From: Phaseolus vulgaris
Lineage: Eukaryota; Streptophyta; Magnoliopsida; Fabales; Fabaceae
Assembly: GCF_000499845.2 (NCBI RefSeq)
Contig: NC_023754.2
Coordinates: 27,876,611 to 27,940,610 of the forward strand
DNA: 64,000 nucleotides
Reading direction: 5' to 3'
Positions 49,500 through 60,400 of this stretch are shown one piece after another. Numbering within the stretch: the stretch's first letter is position 1; the number at the start of each line of letters is the position of its first letter. The translations under genes and the position numbers were made by a program. The notes beneath the pieces were generated by a model. The model was given only the letters and a program-made list of their open reading frames with translations. It searched no databases and had not been told where the DNA came from.

Positions 49500-50395
49500 G
49501 GTGAGTTTAATGTGAGGTTCTGCTTCCTCCTGTATCTGTGGATGATTCAAACTGTTATTTTGACCCTCTTTTTGCTCCTTCTTTATGTGCATCAACTTGG
49601 AAGACCGGTTAAATAGGAAACCATTCAAGAACAACCATACCTCAATGCCTCGTTGTGGATACAATAGTTTCACAAAATATTATTACTTTATTATTATAAT
49701 TAAGGAGCTGTAAGGTGGAAATAAAAGAAATAAGTGTCAAAATGATAATTAATAGTTGCAGTTGCACAATATACTTATTGACTTTTAAATAAGAATTAAT
49801 TACATAAAAAATATTTTTAGCAATCCACTTTTCTTTAGAAAGCAGTTTTAATAAAAAATAATAATATGTTAAGATAATAATAATAATAATGAATATAAAT
49901 AAAAGTTTAAAATAAAATAACAATTTATTTGATTATAAAGCAGGTATATAAAATGATAAAGGTGGCATATAAAATAATTTATTTTCTTGTTGTCTACATC
50001 TAATGTGTTCTGATACGAAACACCATTTAATGAATAAAGCTTCAGTTAATATTGAATATGTAAATTATAATAATTTCAATAATCATATCAACCCATGGTC
50101 TGATTTGTGTAATATTTAGTTTCGTTTAGCAGTGATGTTTAACCGTTTGAATTCCAAAAATGTTTCATGTGGATGCTATAGCTGTTATCGTTCTTTCTAA
50201 TTGTCATTACCAGACTGATCTAAGATACCATGGAAACGTGAGTCGGTTGTAAACTGTTAATAATCAGGAAATATTTTATTCGTATGATCCAGTTTAAAAT
50301 GTTGATAAACTTTATCCTCAGATTTTATGTGAATTTGTTCTGGTTAAGCCAACTGTTTATAGTCAAATACAATAATATATCACATTTCAAACAAA
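49500..50395. other. Gene-free spacer
   Basis: Probable upstream region of the Ole e 1-like gene and 5' flank of the tRNA. No other feature seen. Confidence 0.5.
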
Positions 50396-50466
50396 GCACC
50401 AGTGGTCTAGTGGTAGAATAGTACCCTGCCACGGTACAGACCCGGGTTCGATTCCCGGCTGGTGCA
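50396..50466 (+). tRNA. tRNA-Gly (anticodon GCC)
   Basis: 71 bases including the A discriminator. Acceptor stem GCACCAG pairs with CTGGTGC. The D-arm/A-box is TGGTCTAGTGGTAGAATAG, the anticodon loop CTGCCAC with GCC, and the T-arm/B-box GGGTTCGATTCCC. There is no intron. All helices pair, so it looks functional. CAA triplets just upstream are typical of plant Pol III start regions. Confidence 0.97.
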
Positions 50467-50520
50467 GTTTCTCTTCTTTTTGCAGTTTCTCTTCTTTTTG
50501 CAGTTTCTCTTTTTTTTTTC
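50467..50520 (+). terminator. Reiterated Pol III terminator (18-bp tandem repeat)
   Basis: The 18-bp unit GTTTCTCTTCTTTTTGCA occurs at 50467-50484 and 50485-50502. A third partial unit runs into ten T. Each unit carries a five-T termination signal. The unit's last bases GCA equal the tRNA 3' end, which suggests slippage from the tRNA tail. Confidence 0.8.
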
Positions 50521-53500
50521 TTTCCATTTTTATAATGTAATGATTGCTCTCTCACAAAGACAAAAGGTAAAAAAAACCCGGTTCGAAAATGAATATAGAA
50601 AAAGAAAAGGGAGAGAAAACTAAAAAAGAAGGCAGAAGGAAAGTTGGTGAATTGGTTGAAGAAGAGGTGGATCACTTGACCATTGCATTAGGCAGACACC
50701 TACAAAAAGATAGATAACAGATTTTGTCCCTGTGGCTGGGTCTTCTACATTTGTTTGTCTTTGTGAGTGTGAAGAGACGTCATTGGATAAAATTGCAACG
50801 ATGAGCCATAAATGTAATGAAGATATAAAATTCTTTAATATCCCTTTGGTGGAACTGCACTTGTGAAGCTTGTGCAAAACCTCCCACTTTTTAAAATTAA
50901 TGACATTTCATTAGTGGGGCGTCCATTTTGACTTCCAAATTCTTACTTATCCACACGTGTGAGGACAAATCCAAAATGGTATCCTCGACTTCAGTCCCAC
51001 GTGTGATAACTGATGACGAAATCCCAGTTCAGAGTTTGCCATCATATTACTCATGTGCTGCTCTATCCATGCATCTAACTTCTGGGGTTGCTATGGAGTT
51101 GCATTCACCAATAACAATATGCCCAATAAATCACCTTACAAAACGAATTTGGCACATCACCACTCTGTTTTTAAGCTACGAAAAAGAACCAATTTCGCAT
51201 GTGTCAACATTTTAAAAAAAATGGATTAAAGAATAATGCAGCCACATATTTATACTCTTGATGTTTTTTAGGGAAATATACTTTTCATCCTTAATTCAAC
51301 TTTGTACTATTTATATGATCATATTTCTTATTCTTTATGCTAGGAATTTTCTCTTCTTTTAAAATATCTTTAATACGTATCATAAAAAAATACAATATTA
51401 TTTTTTATCCTTATCGTTTTGTGAATTACTGCACTCAATATTTACAAAAAGAGCACTAAACACAATGTTACTTTTAATCTCTACTTGGTGACGGGAGAAA
51501 GAGATAATTCTGAAAATTGGAGAATCCCCAACCTTTACAATATCTGACTCTGCATAGTCCGGTTTAAATCAAACAATACTAAAAATAAGTTAATGTGTGT
51601 GACACGACACGTTTGTGTTCCTCTCGTACTAGTGTTGTGGCAATGGTCATTATTGATGAAATATCGCCTCAATCGTTCCAATTCAGAGACTAGCTTCATT
51701 GAGAAATATTATGCAATTATGCATCACCATCTTCGTCACCATATACGTCTTTACATTAACATAATCACATTTTTGATTTTTGTTTAACTTCTTCACTGTA
51801 ACTTATGTACAATTCCGACCAAAAGATTCCTCTCCGCGGGTTAAAATTCTTTACTTAAAATTCAAGTTTTAAAATAACCTCAGAAAACACTGATTTTATG
51901 AGTTGAGAACACGAGTTTGAATATAAAAAACTTAATTTTTATAAGGAAATTACTTAACTGATTGAAATATACTAGTCGCGAGCTATAATCACCTGCGTTA
52001 ATTATTATTATTATTATTATTATTTTCATGTGATGTTTGGATTTGAATTGGTGAGTTGATAAGAATTTGACTTAAAAGGCTAAAAGAACAACTTAGGTAA
52101 TAAATTGTTATCGACGCATTTTACCTTACAAAACACATTTTGCGCACAAGCACACAGTAATATTAATTAGATTCCGAGCATTTGCATACATTTGGAAATG
52201 TAACCAAATTGTGTGCAAACAGAGGCAGTAAGAAAGAAATGATTTTGGTGTGACGTTAGTTGTGGGAGTGGCACACATCATATTAGCACTGTCACAAAGC
52301 CAAACTCAACCAAAAATGTGTAACTGGTAACGATGAATGGGATGGTTTCTTCACACGTGGGAAACTTCAGTGCCTGCAATTCGCATATATGGATACAAAT
52401 TTGTAGTGGACTCCAACGTGGAAATGCCACAGCCATCAAAGTTTCAAATATATCTTCATCTCCCCACCCAAATCAGCAATACCTTTATTACTGCTATCTT
52501 ATAACCTATTTTGTAGCTCTAAATTTCAGATGGCCTATAGTTTATACATATATATCACTCAAATACCTTAATACCGACATGAAACTAAAAGAATTATATT
52601 TTCTCTTTTATTTTTACTTGTGAATGAAGATGCTCTTTAATGCAGGACTACCTATCTATCTGGCTATTTCTTGGAGAGTTCCACCACCATAGCCACATAT
52701 TCTCCCAGCTCAAATCTCTATGATACATCTATGAAACTGCATGCTTTTAAATGCACTTTAATAATAAAAAAGTGAGGGGTTTTATTTAACTTAATATAGC
52801 ATTCTCAGGATGACTGCTCTTCTTCCTCCACCCTCCATGGAAAGGGAAACTTGGGATGATTAATCTCCCTGCATGTGAGAATATCACAGGCATTGAAGGA
52901 TCTCCATGCATGTGAGATCAGATTGTGCAGGCAATGAAGGATCATGAAGAGATATATTAAGTGACATTAACGTTGACACGTGTGCACAGCACCCAAATTT
53001 GATGGTTCCATGAGGGAACATGGAGGCTGGGGCTCCCTGATTCTCACATGCAATGGACGTGGGCTTACATCAAAAACCAAAGTCTAAATTTAGTTAGTTG
53101 TTGTCTCTTTTAATGAATAAAATTCCAAGTCATATTATGCAGCCTTGCTTGTTGGGACCAGTGAACAAAGACTTCCCATCCTTTTCCACCCAACAAGCTC
53201 CCCAAAATTGAATTTGACGAATATAGATAATGGATGGGTCCTTACAAGCTCATAGTAGCATTTCATCTCCACTAATTTCTACACTAATTAGGTTCACAAT
53301 TTTCAGACGACCCAACTTAGGTGTTAGTGATATTGTACCGAATACTTTATTTATCCAAAAAATATATAGAACATGGACTTTTAACTCTACATATTTAACT
53401 ACAATTAAATTATGAACCACTCTACTTATCTTAGTATTATTTTAGCTCAAATATGGTCACAACTGCGTATATCATAAAATTAGCATCTTGTCTCTAGTGA

Positions 53501-53816
53501 AGTTCAGGTACGGAAATCTTTTTCATGAAACAAATGATGCATAAATTCTATTACTTAATAAATCCATAATTTGAGATCTTGTATCATAATATCATAATCC
53601 ACCATTACATTAAATGGGACAGCACTGTTTTCTGCATGTGCTCTGTGCTTTCCTTTTATTTTTAACTTCACGGAGCTCTTCAAATAGTCTCATTGATTCG
53701 TTTTCTCTCTCTGTCTCAAAGTCAGAAACACAAACTAAGTTGTGTAAGAACCAAACCCCAAACGCGCACTTTTTCAAACTTCAGCATCTTGTTTTGTTTT
53801 CTCCTTCCTCTTAAAC
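50521..53816. other. Gene-free stretch with promoter-like elements
   Basis: No supported gene. It contains a (TTA)n run at 52000-52025, CACGTG-type motifs (CCCACGTGTG at 50998, CACACGTGGG at 52352, ACACGTGTGC at 52977) and an imperfect repeat/inverted repeat at 52870-53057. The part near 53816 is the ARM gene's leader. Confidence 0.45.
52000..52025. repeat. (TTA)n microsatellite
   Basis: About eight TTA units. Confidence 0.9.
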
Positions 53817-56414
53817 ATGTCAACCCCTTCATCATCTTCTTCTATTTGGGTGTTGTCTAACATAAAGCTTCAGTTCTTTGCCCGCATCAGACGGTTTCTC
53901 CAATCCAAAGCATCGAGAAAGCGTTTTGATCCCTCCGATCGGTTTGACACGGCTAAGAGCAGAGGTGAACACAAGAAGGCTGAAAATCTTGAAACAGTAC
54001 AGGTTATGGAGAAGCCTGAAGAGGAGGAGGAAGAAGAAGTTTCTGAGATCATGTTCCAGAGAACTGTAAAGATGCTTCACTTTGGAAGCTGGGAAGAGAA
54101 GGAAGTGGCAGCAAAGGAGATTGAGAAGTTAGCCAAGGAAGATGTTAAGGTCAGAAAGTTGATAACAGAACTTGGGGTGGTGCCGGTGTTGGTATCTATG
54201 GCTGCGTCGCCAGTGGCTAGCCGCCGGCGAGCCGGATTGACGGCGTTGATCCACCTGGCTGATGGAACTTACACGTGAGTCTTTCTACCATATATGTTCT
54301 TTCTTTTTATGAATGATTATCACAAGAAGCAATCTGTTGAAAAGTGTTTGGAAGTCATACTTTCTTGTTTGATTTCAAAGGGATTAGAAGTAAACAATTC
54401 CATAATATAAAACCTGTGTAATTCAGCTTGATTTGAAAATTTGTGTTTGATTCAACTTTGAAAGTATGTGAATGATTTGGTAAGTTCTATAGGTTTTATT
54501 CGTTGAATTGAATTTACATGAGATTAATTTGAAGAGTCCAAATTGTTGGGTGTAGCTAACATAGATATTCATACTCGGAATACATCAATGACAAGGAAGA
54601 TAAAATGAATGATTGGAATTTTAAACAGTTAAAAATTTGTGAGAAGGAATAATAAAGAAATTAGGACAGAATTAGTAGCATTTGGTTAAGGTCCACTAAG
54701 TAGAAATCAAGGTGCACGATTTAGAGCTAAAACCTTATTTATCATTTTGTTGTCTTCTCCTTTGCCATATTGTTTGATATGGACAAATATGTAATCATAT
54801 TTTATAAAGAAATGGGTGAGAGTGGACCTATCGTGAACCGCTCATTTTGACTTATGGGTGGCCAAGACAAGATTGATGTACACAAAGTGGCCATTGGCCT
54901 TGGCGGGTTTGGTTCATGACTCCACAGTAACCACAGACAAATTATTCTGTGCATTTTCATGGGGTTAAAAAGATAAATAAATAATTTCAGCAAAGGCAAA
55001 GACATCATGTGGGTGGGTGTAGGCATTTATAGTTACATGATGAAAGTTATCAAACTAATTATACTTGTATAATTGTATTCATTACATTAAATATGAGAAA
55101 AAAATTAGCCAACGTTAAGTGCCAACTGAGTTGCTGGGCTGTTAGATAAGCTAGAGGGGACAAAGTTCCCATTGAAGCGACATTTTTGTCCTAAAATTCA
55201 TAAATTACAGATTATTATAAAATATAGGGTGGTCGATCGGATTCCTTTATGATCTTTATTGAAATTTTATGTCTTTTGTTTGACCACCATTCTCCAGCAC
55301 AGATGTTAACTTCAGATTCTCATTGACTTCACTCTGCTATAAATAATGTTTTTAATTTAGTTGGTATGGTCTTGTTATTCTTTATTACACAAATTGCACC
55401 AATCCCATCAAAAGGAGAAAAAGTGAATTGAACGAGGTAGGATGCTGGTTGAGAGTTGAGTTCCGGCTATAGTTTATGCTGACTTTGATAAAATATTAAA
55501 TCTAGAATAGTAGTATTTGTTTCTGACCTAACTTTGACTGAGTTGAAAAATGTTTTTCTTCCTTCAGGAACAAGGCTTTGATCGTGGAGGCAGGAATATT
55601 GTCCAAGCTGCCAAAGACAATTGACCTTGTAGATGAATCAACAAGAAGTAAATTGGCAGAGTTGCTTCTGTCACTGTCATCTCTAGCAAACACTCAGTTC
55701 CATCTTGCTTCATTAGACTTTCTCCCATTACTTAAACACATTTTTGAGACAGACACCTGTTTTGACACCAAACAATCGTGTTTGGGTGCTTTGTATAACC
55801 TATCAACTGTATTAGAGAATGCATCCCCTATGGTTTCAAGTGGGGTGGTCCCTATCCTCTTGGAAGTGTCTTCATTAAAAGAAATTTCAGAGAAAGCACT
55901 TGCCACTCTAGGGAACTTGTCCGTGACTTTGATGGGGAAAAAAGCAATAGAGAACAGCACAATGGTACCAGAAACCTTTATTGATATCTTGTCATGGGAA
56001 GATAAGCCTAAATGCCAAGAGTTATCGGTGTATATTTTAATGATTCTAGCACATCAAAGCTCATTGCAAAGAAAGAAAATGGTAGAGGCAGGGCTCGTTC
56101 CTGTGCTTCTTGAATTGGTTTTATTGGGCAGCCCTTTAGCTCAGAAGAGAGCAATGAAACTATTGCAATGGTTTAAGGATGAAAGGCAAACTAGGATGGG
56201 GCCACATTCTGGTCCACAAACACCAAGATTTGCAATGGGGTCACCTGTAGATCAAAGAGAAGCAAAAGAAGGGAAGAGAATGATGAAGAGTTTGGTGAAA
56301 CAAAGTTTGCACAGGAATATGGAAATGATAACTAACAGAGCAAATGCTGCAGGGGAGTCTTCTAAATTGAAGTCTTTGATTATCAGCACAAGTTCCAAGA
56401 GTTTGCCTTACTAA
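53817..56414 (+). CDS. Armadillo-repeat protein (U-box-less, PUB-ARM-like)
   Basis: Two exons, 53817-54274 and 55568-56414 (donor ACAC|GTGAGT, acceptor CCTTCAG; codon split 2+1), giving 434 residues. The N-terminus is Ser-rich, then basic (residues 20-50). An acidic run of glutamates (68-74) follows, then helical ARM-type repeats over about residues 78-357: blocks such as [68 protein letters not shown] and [20 protein letters not shown]. The tail is basic and low-complexity. ARM arrays bind partner proteins. The repeats resemble the ARM half of plant U-box E3 ligases, but no U-box is present, so ligase activity is not expected. The exact function is unknown. No signal peptide or membrane helix is seen. 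Confidence 0.9.
54275..55567 (+). other. Intron of the ARM-repeat gene
   Basis: 1.29 kb, AT-rich, no embedded gene or identifiable transposon. Confidence 0.8.
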
Positions 56415-57435
56415 GGGTCATTCTTTTCACACTTTCTTTCCCATAAAAATTTGAACTTGACTTACCTTTAGCAGTTTAGGCTTTCCTCAAATGTGCTATT
56501 GTTTTTTTTATGGGACAAAAACGTGAAAAACTATAGAACGTGAAAATGTCACCTTGACATTTCGTGGTACATTTGTATACGCTGACAGATATAAATGAAA
56601 AGTTTCCAGTAACATTTTCAGTGGAAATCGTTGAATATTAGAAATTCAAACTAATATTAAACTTCGCTTCAACGCCGAAGCCATTCTCACCAATCAAAAG
56701 TGCTTTCCGTAATCACTTTAGTATTTTCAAAGACACGTTTCACTGTTAGGAAAACGGGATAAAACACCATTTTGATGTAATAATGTAATAGCAAAATCTT
56801 AGTTTAACTTGTGAATATATGAGTAAAATTTTCACAATAATAAATAAAACACAAGTAATGGATAATTTTATTCAACTTTTAAACAATTTTACTATATATT
56901 GAATAATCACAGAATGACCACAATTCTATCGAAAACATAGTGAAATTATATTTTCCAAAACTGAAGTTCCTGTTAAATCGAATTTCACTATGTATACATC
57001 GGGATAATAATATCATAGTGTTAAAAATGTATACATTTAATATTAGAAGGGAATGCTATTGTTATGAATGAAAATAAAATCGATGAAATGTAGAAGATGA
57101 GTAATTATCCAAAATATTTTTTACAAAATATTTAGTAAAATGATTATTACAAAATATTTTTTTTCTTAATTAATTTATTAAAACTATCAAATCAACTAAA
57201 AAAATTATATTTTCATATATTTAGTTCAGAAATGATATATTTTAATTGTATAATAATAATAAAAAAATAGTATATAAAAACTAAAAAGAACAATTTATAG
57301 GTATGGAACATGAAGAAAGTAATTTAACAAATAAAAAAGAAAAGGCAACGGATAGGGTAATGTGAGTGTGGAGAGTAGTAGTTGGAGGTCGGGGGAGAGA
57401 GTCCGAAAAGGAGAGGGTAGACAAGTTTTGCGAGC
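56415..57435. other. Intergenic spacer and promoter of the CofD-like gene
   Basis: No gene seen. A possible TATA box (TATATAAAAA, 57271-57280) lies 156 bases before the first ATG of the next gene. Confidence 0.4.
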
Positions 57436-60400
57436 ATGATGGACACATGGTTGGGTCCCACCTTCTGTAATACCCTTCCGCTTTCCCTCTCCTTCCCACT
57501 TTCTGCAAGAATCCTCTCTTCGTCATTTTCTTCAATTTCTGCAAGAATCCTTTCTTCGTCATTTTCTTCTTCCTCTTCAATGGCTACTTCTTCATCACAC
57601 CATCACCGCCGCTGTTACTCAAACACTAACCCTCCTCACCCTCAGCCTTCTTTGCTGGTCTTCTCCGGAGGCACCGCCTTCAACGGCGTCGTCGAAGAGC
57701 TCAAGAATTTAACGAACCGTGTTGCTCACGTTCTTCCTGTTTCCGATGATGGCGGAAGTACTGCGGAGATTGTTCGTGTTCTTGGTGCGGCTTTTCTTAA
57801 TTAATTATTATAAATTATAATTACATGTTTCTTGCATTGTCGCCGAATCAAATTCTGGGGCCGAGGAATTAGAGATTTGGTTGATTGGGTGGGTGCGTGA
57901 TCTTGCGTTGCAGGTGGTCCTGCTGTTGGAGATATACGTTCCAGGTGTCTGAGGTTGTCTGATCAAAGTACTGTTGAGGCTCTCGCGGTTCGGAATTTGC
58001 TTGGGCATCGTCTACCACTGGATTCACCCCAAGCTAAATCAGAATGGTTGGTACCCACATTCTTAGTTTTTGTTTCCTGCCCAATGCCTGATCTTTCTGG
58101 TTGATTTATGGATAGTTTGGCTTGGTCTCCGCTTTCCATATTACTTGCTTTAAGGGTTAACATGATGGGCTGGGCATATTGGGTGTGTGCTAATTGCTAG
58201 GTTGTATTATTTAGGGGTGGTGATTTATTGGATACCTAACGTGGGAGGTTGGGAGTCATGGCCTCTCCACTGTTTTTGAAATGTCAACACATTCTCTTGT
58301 AGTCTTTGATCCATGTTTTCTATTATATTCAAAAGTGGAATGCCCTCCACCCGAATTTTCGGGTGGATTGGTTTAGGGGAGGGAGAAAGGGGAAGGAAAG
58401 AAAAAGTGTTAGACAGTGAAATATGTGATAAATGATGCAATTGGAACTGAAGATGGATGAAACGAAAAAATGAGGTGAAAAAGGAGATGGGATCATGGTC
58501 AGAAGAAAGTGTGTAATAAAAATAGGTACCCATATATTTCATTGTTTGGAACTCTATGAACTTATTTTTTAGTGGTCCTTGTTGTATTATATTATGTTTG
58601 CATAATTCTTTCTAAGTTTAACTTCAACCCTGATGACTTGTATAGGTACTCTATCGTGGAAGGTGATCACTTTTTATGGAAAGATGTGTCAAAACCCTAC
58701 AGGGAGACTATTCGAGCTTTTCTGGTTTATTTCCAGAATCAGGTGACTTCAACAAACAGACTGGGGCTATTTTTTGCACATATTTTATGTAATTTTTTAA
58801 ATGCTTGTTTCTTTATTTATATTTTAATAATTTTTTTTGAGATGATGTTTCTTCAGCTGTAGTATTTAACTGCGATCGTGCCAATTATATTTTTTTGGAG
58901 GGCAAATTACATTCATTTCCTTTCAGGTTTTCCAAAAATACACCCTTTACGTTTTTGACCTTACAATAACCTTCCTCCATTCATATAACATTAGAAATCA
59001 ATCAGAAGTCTATATAAATAGAAGAGGTAACAGCATTTTGTGGTCATATAAATTGAAGGAGGTCTATGTAGGGGGATAAAATAGCCGTGTAAAAGTTTGT
59101 TTTGTGTAATTATAATGTTAAATAACATTTTCTTTTCCAATTTTTAGTTAAAGTATACTAATATGATGATCATAATAATCATTTTGATATTTGCGTAGTT
59201 GCTTTTAATCAAGCTTTTTCAATCTGTTGGCATTTTTGGTTATTTGGCATTTAATTTGGACATTCTTTTTTATCTTTTTATAGATTCTCCGCCGGGCAGA
59301 AGAGTCATTTTGTTTCCGCAACGGCAGGTCCTTTTGTTTCTAATTCAGTAACATTGTTGTGATTTTCTTTTGGTCATAGTGTTTTCTCCCCCTAAATATG
59401 TTGTTTCTATTGATTATATTCGTCATACTATAATGACAAAGTTTCTATGCATTGCATTAGAAGCAGACTAGGTGAGGTGCGGTCTGACTGTTATGTTATG
59501 TTGTTTCTTTCTCCTTTCTTTAGTGAGAGGATAAACTTAAAGTTTTAGATTATGGAATGTGGCACTTACCGGTGGGTTGAGTTGGGAATATGTTAGGGTC
59601 CGATTGCACGTTTGGGAGTAGAGTCCAGCATTGGAAGTATGAGATTCTGCTGTGAAGCTTATAAGGCCTAGGGCTCTCCAATTACAGAAGCTAGCTTTTG
59701 TGGTGTGGTTTTCTCCTCCCAAGGACCAGCCAGGCATTAGTAAATGGTTCAGAAAAATTATAGGTTTACTGTAATGCAAATCTATTATAGAAATGTGAAA
59801 TAATGTTGCACAACCAGTGTGCTTCATGATTGGTTTCATAATTCAAGTATGGCATGTCAGTTAGATGTATAATTCTCAATGCCTATTCCCTATTATTTGA
59901 TTTCAGTAAAAATAATTAAAATTTAGATGGATAAAATGCCCAATGCCTAATTCTTATAGGCTTGCATTCCACAATCTTACCTAGTTTTAAACCGTGACTC
60001 CCCGGCCTGAAATAAGCTAACGGGGACATTATAGGTGGTAGGGTTACTTCTTTCTTTCTTCACCTTATTGTTCTCTTTTTTTTTTTCCAATGTTGTTGTT
60101 GGTGTTGTGTGTGTGACACTCACTTCATTTTAGTTTGAAATATGACATCCTTGCGGGCTTTTGAAGAGGGTAGTTCTCTTCTAAAAGTATTACATGAAAA
60201 CTTAATTAGCATCTTCCAGCGTTGAAGAAAATAACTTGTTTATCAGAAAACATAGATATGGTAAAAAAATGAGATATGGAATGGGTTTAACTGCTCTCAC
60301 GATTCTTTCTCCCTGTAGAAAGGTTCAACAATCACTATACACTTGCAGAACTACTACCTTACCCGTATTCTCCACAATAACTACACACCATTTATAAATG

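Noticed and set aside
50325..50675. 116-codon minus-strand ORF containing AGNRTRVCTVAG
   Set aside because: This is the reverse of the tRNA-Gly gene, a familiar false protein.
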